From Saccharomonospora cyanea NA-134 (lineage in GTDB: Bacteria; Actinomycetota; Actinomycetes; Mycobacteriales; Pseudonocardiaceae): a stretch of 64,000 bases of DNA. This document shows, piece by piece, positions 1 through 9,679 of the stretch. The stretch covers positions 2,774,325 through 2,838,324 of the forward strand of contig NZ_CM001440.1 of the NCBI RefSeq assembly GCF_000244975.1. Direction: 5' to 3'. Each line of letters begins with the position of its first letter. The first letter of the stretch is position 1. The notes beneath the pieces were generated by a model. It saw only the letters and a list, made by a program, of their open reading frames with translations, had not been told where the DNA came from and did not search any database. The translations under genes were made by a program, and so were the position numbers.

Positions 1-2
1 CC

Positions 3-1094
3 CGTGCCGTCGTCGCCGGGGACGCCGCGTTGTGGACTGGGGTTGTCCTCGCGGTCACGGTCTGGGGGGATCTCGACCTGCGCCACCAGGGCGACGCGGC
101 CCTCGGCGGTGCGGTGGGCACGGTGGTGGCCTGTTCGCTGGTGGTCGCCGCGGCCGTGCGGTGCGCGCAGCTGCCCTGGCACCGATGGCTGCCGGCGACC
201 CTGGCGGCACCGACCCCGGTTTCGGCTCTGCTGCACGCCGGCGTGGTCAACGCCGGCGGGGTGCTGCTGGTGAAGCTGTCGCCGATCGTCGGTGCCGCGC
301 CGGTGGCGACACACCTGGCGTTCGCCATCGGAGCCGCCAGCGTCGTGGCCGCCACCGCGATCATGCTGACCCGCCCCGACATCAAAGGGGCGCTGGTGCA
401 CTCCACGATCGGGCAGATGGGGTTCATGCTCATGACCTGCGGGCTCGGCCTCTACGCCGCGACGGTGGTGCACCTGGTGGCGCACGGGCTGTTCAAAGCC
501 ACCCTGTTCCTCGGCTCGGGGTCGGCCGTGCAGCGGCACGCTGGCCACACTGCGGCTCCTCCCGCGCCTCGGTTGGCTCCTGCCCGCGCAGCGCAGGTCG
601 CTGTCCTCGCCGGGGTCGCCGCCGTCGCGGCGGTCGGGGTGGCGGCCTGGTTGCTACCCCTTCATGCCGGCGGCGTCGCGTTGTCGCTCTTCGCCGTGGC
701 CACCGCCGCGCGGCTGGCGTGGGGCTGGCTGCGTCGTCACCCGACCGGCGGCGCGCTGGTCACGGTGGTGATCGTGCTGCCGGGCGTGGCGATCGGGTAC
801 CTGGCCCTGGTGGGCGCGGTCACCGAGCTCCTGGCCCCGAGCCTGCCCGCAAGCGGGCCCGCCGCTGTCTCGGCCTGGGTTCTCGCGACCGTGGTGGCGG
901 TGCTGGCGGCCGGTGCGCTGCTGCTCCACCTGGCACCCGCGGTCGGTCTGGGCCGGTGGCGCGACCGGCTGTACGTGGCGGCGTTGTCCGCCGGGCAGCA
1001 GCGCACGTACACCGCCGCCTGGGGTCACCCGCCACGGCTGGTACCGACACCGCGTCCGCGGCCGGTTCCCCAACTGGAAGGAGCTCGGGCGTGA
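3..1094 (+). CDS. dabB: DabB-like proton-conducting membrane subunit (5' end outside window)
   Basis: The reading frame is already open at base 3, so this is the 3' part of a longer gene. The protein is a multi-span membrane protein of the NuoL/MrpA (complex I antiporter) family. It shows the helix with PWHRWLPATLAAPTPVSALLHAG and the VHLVAHGLFKATLFLGSG segment, which carry conserved His and Lys residues of the proton channel. It is followed 154 bp later by dabA. In the DAB system DabB is the cation-conducting membrane partner that powers DabA bicarbonate accumulation, so the pair strongly suggests DabB rather than a respiratory NuoL. The C-terminal 100 residues are hydrophobic but less conserved. 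The true start cannot be seen. Confidence 0.85.
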   Translation, partial: RAVVAGDAALWTGVVLAVTVWGDLDLRHQGDAALGGAVGTVVACSLVVAAAVRCAQLPWHRWLPATLAAPTPVSALLHAGVVNAGGVLLVKLSPIVGAAPVATHLAFAIGAASVVAATAIMLTRPDIKGALVHSTIGQMGFMLMTCGLGLYAATVVHLVAHGLFKATLFLGSGSAVQRHAGHTAAPPAPRLAPARAAQVAVLAGVAAVAAVGVAAWLLPLHAGGVALSLFAVATAARLAWGWLRRHPTGGALVTVVIVLPGVAIGYLALVGAVTELLAPSLPASGPAAVSAWVLATVVAVLAAGALLLHLAPAVGLGRWRDRLYVAALSAGQQRTYTAAWGHPPRLVPTPRPRPVPQLEGARA

Positions 1095-1248
1095 CTCGCC
1101 CCCACGCGCTCGACGGCATCCCGCGCAAGCGGGTCGCCGCCATGACAGGTGAGTCACCGGCTGTCCCGCACGCGTGGCTTCCCCTGTTCTCCACGGTCGC
1201 ACGTTCCGCCACTTGTCGCGTCGTGCTCGCGCAGGAGGGTTCACACTC

Positions 1249-3879
1249 ATGACCACCGGCCCCGCCACCAACCTCGCCCCCGATGCCGTCTCTGACGTCG
1301 CCACACAGCAGGCGGCAGTGCGCGCCGAGATCGCCGACGCGGCCGGATTCCTGGCTCCGACCTGGCCATTGGCGGACTTCATCGCGGTCAACCCGTTGTC
1401 CGGCCTGCTGGACCGCCCGTTCGCCGACGCGGCCACCACCGCCGCGGATCTGCTCGGAGCACGAGTCACCCCAGACGAGACCTGGCTACGTGCCGCCTGG
1501 CAGCGCGGCCGGATCACCGACGACGACCTGCGCGCCGCGCTGGCCCGCCGCCACCCCACGGCGCTACAGCGGGGCCCGCTCACTCTCGGCAACCGCGCCT
1601 ACGACCCGGTCGACCTGCTGGTGGCCGATCTGCACCAGGGCATCGCGTGTCCACCGCCGCGCCGTCAGGCACGCACCGCGGCCGAAGCACTGGCCCCGGA
1701 GGTGGCCGCCCTGCTCAACACCCACACGATCCAGTGGTGCGCGGCCTACCTGGACGAAGGCCAGTCCACCTGGCGGATGCCGGGTCGTGACCGCGGCTTC
1801 TACTCGGCGTGGCGGGCGCTGGCCGCCCATGACGGAACCTTGCCGCGGCCGGTGCGGGCGCGGCTGCGGCACCTGCCCGAACGCGCCGAGCACACCATCC
1901 TGGACGCGCTGGCCGCGCTCGGTGTCCCGGACGACCAGCGGACCCGCTACCTGCAGGCCCACCTGGCCTGCTTGCCCGGCTTCGCCGCCCACGTCCGGTG
2001 GCGCGGCGAGCGGCCCGACAGCGGCATCGACCTCGTCGACTACCTCGCGTTGCGGTTGGCCGTCGAAGCCGCCGCGCTCGCCGGCTCCCACGCTCCCGGC
2101 ACAGCGTGGTCCTGGGCCTCCGCGAGCCGGTTCGACACCCGGCAGGCCACCGTCGACCCGCACGACCGGGCCTACCACCTGTTGGGAGCGCTGGAAGTCA
2201 CCGACACCGATGCCGCCCAACGGAGCGAGCTGGTGGAGCTGCTCGACCAGCTGCCGATCCAGCAGCGGGCGCTGGTCTGGCTGGACGCCTACGAGGACCA
2301 CTACCGGAGCCGGCTGCTGCTGCGCATCCTCGGCCGGCCCCAGCCCGAACTGCCCGAAGCCCCACCGCGGGCGCAGGTGGTGTGCTGCATCGATCCCCGC
2401 TCCGAAGGACTGCGCCGCCACCTGGAGGTCCTCGGCAGCTACCAGACCCTGGGCTTCGCCGGTTTCTTCGCCGTCGCCATGCGCTACCGCGACCTCGCCG
2501 GGGGTGCCGCTCGCACCCAGTGTCCCGGCCCGATCACGCCTCGCCACACCCTCACCGAGCACCCCGCCCCTGGTCGGCGGCGCGCGGCCGAGCGGTCACT
2601 GGCCGGCCGCAGGGTGCTCGCCGCCGCCGAGCACTCCCTGCACGCCGCCAAGGACGACCTGCTGGCGCCGTTCGCCCTCGCCGAAGCCGCCGGCTGGCTG
2701 GCCGGGCCGCTGGCCGCGGCCAAGACCTTCACTCCCCGTGCCGCCGGCGCCACAGGCGCGTGGTGGGCCCGCCGCATCACGCCCGAGCCGCAGACCGAGA
2801 TCTCCATCGCCGAGGCGCTCACCCCCGAGGAGCGTGCCGCGACCGCCGAAACCATCCTGACGTTGATGGGCCTGACCCGCGGGTTCGCGCGGCTGGTCGT
2901 GTTCTGCGGGCACCGCGCCCACACCGACAACAACCCCTACCAGGCCGCGCTGGACTGCGGCGCCTGCGGGGGACATCCCGGAGGTCCCAACGCCCGCACG
3001 GCCGCCGCCCTGCTCAACGATCCGCAGGTCCGCCTTCACCTGGCCGACCGCGGCATCACCGTTCCCGACGACACCTGGTTCGTCCCGGCCGAACACGACA
3101 CCACCACCGACACCGTACGCCTGCTGGACACCCACCTCCTGCCCGCCACCCACCGCCGCGACGCTGACAGGCTCACCGCCGACCTCCGCACGGCCGGCAC
3201 CCGGCTGGCCGCCGAACGCTGCGCCATCCTGCCGGGCGCACCCACCCGGCCCCGCCCGCGGCACGCGGCGCGCCACACCCGCGCCCGGGCCCGTGACTGG
3301 GCCCAGGTCTTCCCGGAATGGGGTCTCGCCGACAACGCCGCCTTCCTCATCGCGCCCCGCGCCCTCACCCGCGGCATCGACCTGCACAGCCGCGTGTTCC
3401 TCCACGACTACGATCCCGACCTCGACCCGACCGGCACCGTCCTGGAAACAATCCTCACCGCGCCGCTCGTCGTCGCACACTGGATCAACAGCCAGTACTA
3501 CTTCGCCACCGTCGACCCGCAGTCCTTCGGCGCCGGCAGCAAAACCCTGCACAACGTCACCGGTGGGGGCCTGGGCGTCATGACCGGCCACACCAGTGAC
3601 CTCCAGCCCGGCCTGCCCTGGCAGTCCCTCACCGACGGCCACCACGCCCGACATGAACCGCAACGCCTGCTCGCCATCGTGCAGGCACCCCTGCCCAGGC
3701 TGGACACCCTCATCGCCCGCCACACAATGCTGCACCACATGTTCAGCCACGACTGGATTGGACTCGCCGCACGGGAACAGCCCGACGACCCGTGGCACCG
3801 CTACACCCCCACCGGGTGGCAGCCCTGGCACCCCAGCACCGACACGCCAGCACCGACATCCCGGCAGGCGCTCCCGTGA
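1249..3879 (+). CDS. dabA: DabA inorganic-carbon transport subunit (DUF2309)
   Basis: An 876-aa protein of the DabA/UPF0753 family, a large cytoplasmic beta-carbonic-anhydrase-like subunit that works with the DabB membrane subunit to trap CO2 as bicarbonate. The family's zinc-site residues are visible: the CCIDPRSEG motif with Cys380 and Asp382, and the GHRAH...LDCGACGG motif with His555 and Cys570. Their spacing matches the characterised DabA. The start is the ATG at 1249 because AGGAGGG lies 8 bases upstream; the frame stays open further upstream (to 1174) without a better site. No signal peptide or membrane span is evident. Encoded directly after dabB, so the two probably form one complex. 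Confidence 0.93.
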   Translation: MTTGPATNLAPDAVSDVATQQAAVRAEIADAAGFLAPTWPLADFIAVNPLSGLLDRPFADAATTAADLLGARVTPDETWLRAAWQRGRITDDDLRAALARRHPTALQRGPLTLGNRAYDPVDLLVADLHQGIACPPPRRQARTAAEALAPEVAALLNTHTIQWCAAYLDEGQSTWRMPGRDRGFYSAWRALAAHDGTLPRPVRARLRHLPERAEHTILDALAALGVPDDQRTRYLQAHLACLPGFAAHVRWRGERPDSGIDLVDYLALRLAVEAAALAGSHAPGTAWSWASASRFDTRQATVDPHDRAYHLLGALEVTDTDAAQRSELVELLDQLPIQQRALVWLDAYEDHYRSRLLLRILGRPQPELPEAPPRAQVVCCIDPRSEGLRRHLEVLGSYQTLGFAGFFAVAMRYRDLAGGAARTQCPGPITPRHTLTEHPAPGRRRAAERSLAGRRVLAAAEHSLHAAKDDLLAPFALAEAAGWLAGPLAAAKTFTPRAAGATGAWWARRITPEPQTEISIAEALTPEERAATAETILTLMGLTRGFARLVVFCGHRAHTDNNPYQAALDCGACGGHPGGPNARTAAALLNDPQVRLHLADRGITVPDDTWFVPAEHDTTTDTVRLLDTHLLPATHRRDADRLTADLRTAGTRLAAERCAILPGAPTRPRPRHAARHTRARARDWAQVFPEWGLADNAAFLIAPRALTRGIDLHSRVFLHDYDPDLDPTGTVLETILTAPLVVAHWINSQYYFATVDPQSFGAGSKTLHNVTGGGLGVMTGHTSDLQPGLPWQSLTDGHHARHEPQRLLAIVQAPLPRLDTLIARHTMLHHMFSHDWIGLAAREQPDDPWHRYTPTGWQPWHPSTDTPAPTSRQALP

Positions 3880-3970
3880 CCGCTCCACACCACCCGATGG
3901 CGGCGTCCCACCCGGAACGACCTGTCCTAACTCCCCACGTAACAGAGCCGCTTGGAAAGAGAGGTACCCG

Positions 3971-4570
3971 ATGAGCGCGCTTCTACTGATCTCAAGTGTG
4001 GACCACGCCGAGGTCGCCGTCGAGCAGGCGAGCGACTACCTGGTCCACCACCGGCGCTACGGCGGCGATCCAGCTCAGCGGGACGCCCTGCTCGGGATTT
4101 GGATCCGCCGCGAGCTTGACGCGGACCTGCCCACGTTGTTCCCGTGCGGCGAGCATGTGCAGACCTGCGGATGCGCCGTCGGGGACCCCACGGAAGGGCG
4201 CCCGCCAGCAGTGCCGGTGGGGATCCGGACCTCCTCCTCGGTGTCCGGGCTGTGGTCGCTGTGCTGGCTGGACGGTTCCGCCCTGCGCGAGGCACACAAC
4301 CCCCACCAGCGACGGCGCCTGATCCTCGATGTCCTGGTGCAAGGCGCGGCGCCCGCAGCGAGCCTGCCGGGAGCGTTCTTTCCGGTCTTCGCGCACACCG
4401 ACTCCCGCGACACCGTCCACGCCACCCTGACCGAACTCGGCAGCCGCTACCCGCGCCTGGTCGCGACCCACTGGTACATCGATGACCCAGAGCAGGGCAT
4501 CAGTGGACCGTGCGGCACGACCAGCGCCGGATGCCGGCTCGCACGCGGCACCGCCACGACTCGCCCCTAG
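3971..4570 (+). CDS. Conserved-looking hypothetical protein in the dab cluster
   Basis: A 199-aa soluble protein that I do not recognise. It begins MSALLLISSVDHAEVAVEQA and has a purine-rich ribosome site (GAAAGAGAGG) upstream. It carries a Cys-rich stretch (FPCGEHVQTCGCAVGD, around residues 57-72) and two more Cys near the C-terminus (GPCGTTSAGC), which could bind metal or form disulfides. It sits 91 bp after dabA and 46 bp before the isocitrate dehydrogenase gene on the same strand, so co-transcription is likely. Function unknown. Its position between the carbon transporter and metabolic enzymes is the only functional hint. Confidence 0.75.
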   Translation: MSALLLISSVDHAEVAVEQASDYLVHHRRYGGDPAQRDALLGIWIRRELDADLPTLFPCGEHVQTCGCAVGDPTEGRPPAVPVGIRTSSSVSGLWSLCWLDGSALREAHNPHQRRRLILDVLVQGAAPAASLPGAFFPVFAHTDSRDTVHATLTELGSRYPRLVATHWYIDDPEQGISGPCGTTSAGCRLARGTATTRP

Positions 4571-4616
4571 CCCATCCAGCGTCCCGTCCCGTCACGTCCT
4601 CGGTCTCAGGAGCAGC

Positions 4617-6062
4617 ATGACCACGCATTCCACATCCGCACCGATCACCGTCGCCCACGGAGACGGAATCGGTCCGGAAATCATGGAAGCCACCCTTTCG
4701 GTGCTCAACGCCGCAGGCGCGGCCCTTGACATCGACACGATCACCATCGGAGAGTCGGTCTATCAGGCTGGCAACCCCGCCGGCGTCACTCCCGAGGCGC
4801 TCGAGTCGATCCGCCGCACGGGTGTGTTCCTCAAGGCGCCCATCACCACCCCGCAAGGCGGAGGGTTCAAGAGCCTCAACGTCACCGTGCGCAAGACGTT
4901 CGGTCTCTATGCCAACGTCCGGCCATGCGTCGCCTACGCACCGTTCGTCGCCACCAAGCACCCTGGCATGGACGTCGTCATCGTTCGGGAGAACGAAGAG
5001 GACCTCTACGCCGGCATCGAGCACCGCCAGACCGACGAGGTCGTGCAGTGCCTCAAGCTCATCTCCCGGCAGGGATGCGAGCGGGTAATTCGCTACGCCT
5101 TCGAGTACGCCACAGCCTATCGGCGAACCAAGGTGACAGCGTTCACCAAGGACAACATCATGAAGATGACCGACGGCCTGTTCCACCGGGTGTTCGACGA
5201 GGTCGCCGCCGACTACCCCGATATCCAGGCAGAGCATTGGATCGTCGACATCGGTGCGGCCAAGCTCGCCGACACCCCCGAGGCGTTCGACGTCGTCGTC
5301 CTGCCGAACCTCTACGGCGACATCCTCTCCGACGTCGCCGCCCAGATCGCCGGATCTGTCGGCCTCGCCGGAAGCGCGAACATCGGCGAGCGAGTCGCCA
5401 TGTTCGAAGCCATCCACGGATCCGCCCCCCGGCGAGCCGGCCAAGACGTTGCGAATCCTTCAGGGCTGCTGCTGGCCGCGGTACAGATGCTGGTCCACAT
5501 CGGACAAGCCGACGTCGCGAGCCGAGTCCACAACGCCTGGCTGCGGACCATCGAAGACGGCATCCACACCTACGACATCTACGAGCCCGATACCAGCACC
5601 TCCAAGGTCGGCACCACGGCGTTCGCGGCATCGGTCATCGACCGTCTCGGCCAAGAACCCACCCGGCTGCCGGCAACGCACTACGCCCAGCACAGGCCGA
5701 TCACCGTCAAGCTCGCGGGCCGATCCGCTGCCGCCAAGACCCAGCTCGGCGTCGACGTGTTCGTCCACAGCCCAGACACCACCCCAGACGAACTCGCCGC
5801 CAAGCTTCGTCCGTTCGCCGCACCCCTGCACCTTGACATGATCTCCAACCGGGGACAGAAGGTCTGGCCAGGCGGCGCGCCCGAGACCCTGCTCACCGAC
5901 CACTGGCGATGCCGCTTCCTCGACCCGCGCGGGACCACCACCGCCGCCGAGGTCGTCGCCCTCCAGGCCCGCATGGTCGAGCACGGCATCGAACCGATCA
6001 AGACCGAAGGACTCTACGCCTTCGACGGCGAACCCGCATTCACCCGAGGCCAGGGCCAATGA
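4617..6062 (+). CDS. icd: NADP-dependent isocitrate dehydrogenase, long form
   Basis: A 481-aa isocitrate/isopropylmalate dehydrogenase-family enzyme that converts isocitrate to 2-oxoglutarate and CO2. The N-terminal [10 protein letters not shown] motif, the substrate-binding region with [17 protein letters not shown], the [10 protein letters not shown] motif, the metal-binding block with [15 protein letters not shown] and the nucleotide loop [10 protein letters not shown] are all present. About 130 extra C-terminal residues match the longer isocitrate dehydrogenase type rather than LeuB. The ATG at 4617 is preceded by AGGAG. The frame is open upstream, but there it overlaps the previous gene. 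The stop overlaps a possible ATG for ilvD at 6059 (ATGA), which suggests translational coupling. It may be a second copy, since actinobacteria usually encode a monomeric Icd elsewhere. Confidence 0.9.
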   Translation: MTTHSTSAPITVAHGDGIGPEIMEATLSVLNAAGAALDIDTITIGESVYQAGNPAGVTPEALESIRRTGVFLKAPITTPQGGGFKSLNVTVRKTFGLYANVRPCVAYAPFVATKHPGMDVVIVRENEEDLYAGIEHRQTDEVVQCLKLISRQGCERVIRYAFEYATAYRRTKVTAFTKDNIMKMTDGLFHRVFDEVAADYPDIQAEHWIVDIGAAKLADTPEAFDVVVLPNLYGDILSDVAAQIAGSVGLAGSANIGERVAMFEAIHGSAPRRAGQDVANPSGLLLAAVQMLVHIGQADVASRVHNAWLRTIEDGIHTYDIYEPDTSTSKVGTTAFAASVIDRLGQEPTRLPATHYAQHRPITVKLAGRSAAAKTQLGVDVFVHSPDTTPDELAAKLRPFAAPLHLDMISNRGQKVWPGGAPETLLTDHWRCRFLDPRGTTTAAEVVALQARMVEHGIEPIKTEGLYAFDGEPAFTRGQGQ

Positions 6063-6097
6063 AGGGCCGAGCTGACCAAGCGAAGCCGGGAGAAGAC

Positions 6098-7780
6098 ATG
6101 GACCCGCGTCACCGTAGCCGAATCGTCACCGACGGCGTCACCCGAGCACCGGCCCGGGCGATGCTGCGGGCAGTCGGGTTCGCCGACGAGGACTTCACCC
6201 GGCCGCAGATCGGTGTGGCCGCGGCCGCCAACGACCTCACACCCTGCAACATCGCCCTGGACCGCCTGGCAGGCGCGACGGCCGACGGGGTCAGGAAGGC
6301 GGGCGGGGTGGCGATGCGGTTCTCGACCATCGCCATGTCCGATGGGATCGCCATGGGGCACCGCGGCATGCGCGCGTCCCTTCCCAGCCGGGACCTCATC
6401 GCAGACTCGGTCGAGTGTGTCATGGAGGCCGAACAACTCGACGCGATGGTCACCATCGCCGGCTGCGACAAGAGCCTTCCCGGGATGCTCATGGCCGCCG
6501 CACGCCTCAACGTACCCACGGCGTTCTTGTACGGCGGCTCCTCCCTCCCCGGGAGCTGGCAGGGTCGGCCGGTGACGATCCAGGACGTGTTCGAGGCCGT
6601 CGGCGCGCAGGCAAGCGGCCTGCTCAGCACCGACGACCTCGACGAGCTGGAGCGCGCCGCGTGCCCAGGAGCCGGATCGTGCGCCGGCATGTACACCGCC
6701 AACACGATCGCCGCCGAAGCCGAAGCCCTCGGTATCGCACTGCCCGGCTCGGCATCCGCCCCCGCCATCGACCCCACACGCCCCGGCATCGCCCACGACA
6801 CCGGAGCGGCCGCCGTCGCCGCCCTGCGCGCCGGGATCCGCCCACGCGACATCCTCACCCGCGAAGCCTTCGAGAACGCCATCACCGTGGTCATGGCCCT
6901 GGGCGGGTCGACCAACGCCGCGCTGCACCTACCCGCCATCGCCCACGAAGCCGGCGTCCGCCTGACCCTCGACGACTTCGACCGGATCAGCCGACACACC
7001 CCCCACATCGCCGATCTCCGTCCCGGTGGGCGCCACGTCATGGCCGACCTGCACCAGGTCGGTGGCGTGCCCGCAGTGCTCGCCGCGCTGCTGGACGCCG
7101 GACTGCTCCACGGCGACTGCCTGACCGTGACCGGAGCCACCCTGGCCGAGAACCTCGCCGAACTCGCAGCCCCGAAACCCGACGGTACGGTCCTCCGAAC
7201 GCCAGATGACCCGCTCCGCCCCGACGGCGGCCTGGCCATCCTCCGCGGGGCACTCGCCCCCAGCGGCGCGGTGGTCAAGATGGCCGGCCTGACCGTCGAC
7301 CGCTTCCACGGCACAGCCCGGGTCTTCGACAACGAAGACGCCGCCATGGGCTACGTCTCAGGCGGTCGCCTCACCGCAGGCGAGGTGATCGTGATCCGGT
7401 ACGAAGGCCCACGCGGCGGACCGGGAATGCCGGAGATGCTCGCCGTCACCGCCGCTGTCCGCGGCACCGGCCTGGGTGACCAGGTGGCGCTGGTCACTGA
7501 CGGCCGCTTCTCCGGCGCCACCACCGGCCTCTGCGTCGGCCACGTCGCCCCCGAGGCCGCTGCCGGCGGGCCGCTGGCGCTGGTCGCCGACGGCGACCCG
7601 ATCATGATCGACATCCCGGCACGCACCATCGATCTCGACGTCAACCCTGCCGAACTCGAACGACGCCGTCACCGCTGGCACCCACCCCCTGCCCCGACCG
7701 GCAACGGCTTCCTAGCCAAGTACAGCCGCCTCGTCGGCTGCGCCTCGCAGGGGGCGCTCGTCGGCGCCACCCCACGATGA
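6098..7780 (+). CDS. ilvD: Dihydroxy-acid dehydratase
   Basis: A 560-aa IlvD/Edd-family iron-sulfur dehydratase that makes 2-keto acids in valine, leucine and isoleucine synthesis. The cluster-ligand cysteines are visible: Cys50 (LTPCN), Cys123 (GCDKSLPGM) and Cys189/195 ([15 protein letters not shown]). The C-terminal signature with [12 protein letters not shown] and [11 protein letters not shown] is also complete. The ATG at 6098 follows GGGAGAAG. An alternative ATG at 6059 overlaps the isocitrate dehydrogenase stop by 4 bases and would add 13 residues. It appears to be in the same operon as the upstream genes. Whether it is the sole IlvD of the cell or an accessory copy cannot be decided here. 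Confidence 0.94.
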   Translation: MDPRHRSRIVTDGVTRAPARAMLRAVGFADEDFTRPQIGVAAAANDLTPCNIALDRLAGATADGVRKAGGVAMRFSTIAMSDGIAMGHRGMRASLPSRDLIADSVECVMEAEQLDAMVTIAGCDKSLPGMLMAAARLNVPTAFLYGGSSLPGSWQGRPVTIQDVFEAVGAQASGLLSTDDLDELERAACPGAGSCAGMYTANTIAAEAEALGIALPGSASAPAIDPTRPGIAHDTGAAAVAALRAGIRPRDILTREAFENAITVVMALGGSTNAALHLPAIAHEAGVRLTLDDFDRISRHTPHIADLRPGGRHVMADLHQVGGVPAVLAALLDAGLLHGDCLTVTGATLAENLAELAAPKPDGTVLRTPDDPLRPDGGLAILRGALAPSGAVVKMAGLTVDRFHGTARVFDNEDAAMGYVSGGRLTAGEVIVIRYEGPRGGPGMPEMLAVTAAVRGTGLGDQVALVTDGRFSGATTGLCVGHVAPEAAAGGPLALVADGDPIMIDIPARTIDLDVNPAELERRRHRWHPPPAPTGNGFLAKYSRLVGCASQGALVGATPR

Positions 7781-7840
7781 GCAGCCCCACCCGACGCAAA
7801 CACCATCATGTCACGCGAGCGATCCGGCTTTTCTCCCATC

Positions 7841-7859
7841 GCCGTGCCGGCGGCACGGC
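7841..7859. other. Hairpin in the ilvD-fabI gap
   Basis: The 239-bp gap between ilvD and the enoyl reductase gene shows no convincing gene. It contains a perfect 8-bp inverted repeat, GCCGTGCC/GGCACGGC, with a 3-base loop. No U-tract follows, so it could be an attenuating structure or simply chance. Confidence 0.3.
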
Positions 7860-8019
7860 CTGCGGGGCGCATCGGCGGTGCCGCCAGCGCCGACCGCCCT
7901 GTCGAAGGAATCACCGCCACGACCGGACCCTGCATCCGCCGGGCCATCGACGTCCACCAAGCGGTCACGACCCACGCCTGCCGGGCCGCACACACCAACC
8001 CCCGCGAAGGAGCCGCACT

Positions 8020-8805
8020 GTGTTGGACGGCAAGCACATCCTGGTGACCGGGGTCGTCACCACCGACAGCATCGCCTTCGCCGTCGCCCGCCGCGCCCAA
8101 CAACTCGGCGCCGAGGTGCTGCTCACCGGGCTCCCCCGCGATCTCGATCGGGCCCGTGCGGCGGCAGCGCAGCTCACCGGCGACATCGACGTCATCCCCT
8201 TCGACGCCACTGCCTCCCACGACACCGCCCGGCTCACCGCAACGATCGCTGAGCGGTGGGAGAGACTCGACGGCGCCCTGCACGCCATCGCCTTCGCACC
8301 CGCCGACGCCCTGGAAGGCCCCCTACTCAACGCCCGCCCCGAAGGGATCGGACTGGCGTTCCAGACCAGCACCGTATCCCTCGCCGCGCTCGCCGCGGCG
8401 GTGAACCGGCTCGCCCCACCCTCCGGCGCCAGCCTGGTCGGGCTCGACTTCGACGCCAGCGCCGCGTGGCCGGTCTACAACTGGATGGGCGTCTGCAAAG
8501 CCGGACTGGAGTCGCTCAACCGGTACCTCGCACGCGACCTCGGGCCTGCCGGAATCCGGGTCAACCTCGTCGCGGCCGGGCCGATCCATACCCGGGCGGC
8601 CACCGGCATCCCCGGCTTCGAAGCCCTGCTCGACGCCTGGGCAACCCGTTCGCCCTTGCGGTGGGACCCAGCCGACTCGACCCCGGTGGCCGACGCCGTC
8701 TGCTTCCTGTTCTCCGACCTCGCCCGCGCTATCACCGGCGAGATCCTCCACGTCGACGGCGGCTACCACGCCATGGCCGCGCCCCTGCGCCAACAGGGAT
8801 CATGA
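8020..8805 (+). CDS. fabI: Enoyl-[acyl-carrier-protein] reductase, InhA/FabI type
   Basis: A 261-aa short-chain-dehydrogenase-fold reductase of fatty-acid (FAS II) elongation, using NAD(P)H to reduce enoyl-ACP. It shows the nucleotide-binding start LDGKHILVTGVVTTDSIAFA and the catalytic Tyr153/Lys160 in YNWMGVCKAGLESLNRYLAR, which align with Tyr158/Lys165 of mycobacterial InhA. It also has NLVAAGPIHTRAA and the C-terminal GEILHVDGGYHAM. The start is GTG at 8020 with AAGGAG upstream. It is slightly shorter than InhA (269 aa). In actinobacteria inhA normally follows fabG (mabA); here it stands alone between ilvD and bioD, which points to a relocated or second copy. Confidence 0.9.
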   Translation: MLDGKHILVTGVVTTDSIAFAVARRAQQLGAEVLLTGLPRDLDRARAAAAQLTGDIDVIPFDATASHDTARLTATIAERWERLDGALHAIAFAPADALEGPLLNARPEGIGLAFQTSTVSLAALAAAVNRLAPPSGASLVGLDFDASAAWPVYNWMGVCKAGLESLNRYLARDLGPAGIRVNLVAAGPIHTRAATGIPGFEALLDAWATRSPLRWDPADSTPVADAVCFLFSDLARAITGEILHVDGGYHAMAAPLRQQGS

Positions 8806-8902
8806 TGGGCCACGAGGACATCCAACACCTCCACACTGATCAGGGCAGGTGCCCTGGCGCAGACTGGGCAAGATCTCGGCTGGTTGACCCGGTGGGCGCT
8901 CC

Positions 8903-9583
8903 ATGACCCGACCTAGCCGACTCATCCTGGTCACCGGCACCGGCACCGAGGTCGGCAAGACCTGGGTGACCGCCGCCTTGTCGCGACGATTGCGAGCATT
9001 TGGCATCGAGGTCGCGGCCCGCAAACCGGCGCAGTCGTTCACACCCGGTGATACCGCGACCGACGCCGCCGTGCTCGGCGAGGCAACTGACACGCCCGCC
9101 GACACGGTGTGCCCGCCACACCGGTGGTACCCGGTACCCCTCGCGCCACCGATGGCCGCCGACACCCTACAACTGGCTCCGATCCTGCTCGACGACCTCG
9201 TCGCCGAACTCGACTGGCCCTCAGACGTCGCCATCGGCTTCGTCGAGGGCGCAGGCGGGCTGTGCTCACCAATCGCCCATGACGGCGACACCCTCTCACT
9301 GGCGCAGCGGGTGAGACCGGACCTCGTGCTACTGGTCACCGAGCCTGTCCTAGGAGTTGTGTCCCAGGTGCGCCTCGCCGCGCGAGCCCTCACCGGACAC
9401 GAGGTGCTAGTCGTCCTGAACCGATACGACCCCAGCGACGAGGTGCACCGGCGTAGCCGCGACTGGCTGACAGCCATCGACGCGCTCGCCGTACTCACCA
9501 ACCACGACCTCGCCGACACCGTTGATTCCGACGCGGCCTGGCGCGCCATCAGCGGCGAGCCCCCCTCGGCACGCAATCCCTGA
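8903..9583 (+). CDS. bioD: Dethiobiotin synthetase-like ATPase
   Basis: A 226-aa P-loop protein of the BioD family. BioD closes the ureido ring of dethiobiotin from 7,8-diaminopelargonate, CO2 and ATP. The Walker A motif GTGTEVGKT lies at residues 12-20. The catalytic-lysine region AARKPAQSF, the VEGAGGLCSPI motif and the LVVLNR base-recognition motif follow. It lies 97 bp after the enoyl reductase on the same strand. No bioA, bioF or bioB is near, so it is separated from the usual biotin operon. Its use of CO2/bicarbonate fits a cluster headed by dabAB, but that link is inference. Confidence 0.87.
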   Translation: MTRPSRLILVTGTGTEVGKTWVTAALSRRLRAFGIEVAARKPAQSFTPGDTATDAAVLGEATDTPADTVCPPHRWYPVPLAPPMAADTLQLAPILLDDLVAELDWPSDVAIGFVEGAGGLCSPIAHDGDTLSLAQRVRPDLVLLVTEPVLGVVSQVRLAARALTGHEVLVVLNRYDPSDEVHRRSRDWLTAIDALAVLTNHDLADTVDSDAAWRAISGEPPSARNP

Positions 9584-9679
9584 CCACGCCCCTCGGTCAC
9601 TGACCCGCTTACCCACGTCCTGGACCCGAGCGGTTGGTCAGACCGGGTCAGTTTCACCCGGCAGCGACAGTCACCATGA

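Noticed and set aside
1998-3167. Long open frames on both strands inside dabA
   Set aside because: Their Arg/Pro-rich translations show no family motif. They are side effects of high GC in a gene with clear DabA zinc residues.
7808-8047. Possible 79-aa gene between ilvD and the enoyl reductase
   Set aside because: No ribosome site, no recognisable motif, and it overlaps the well-supported GTG start at 8020.
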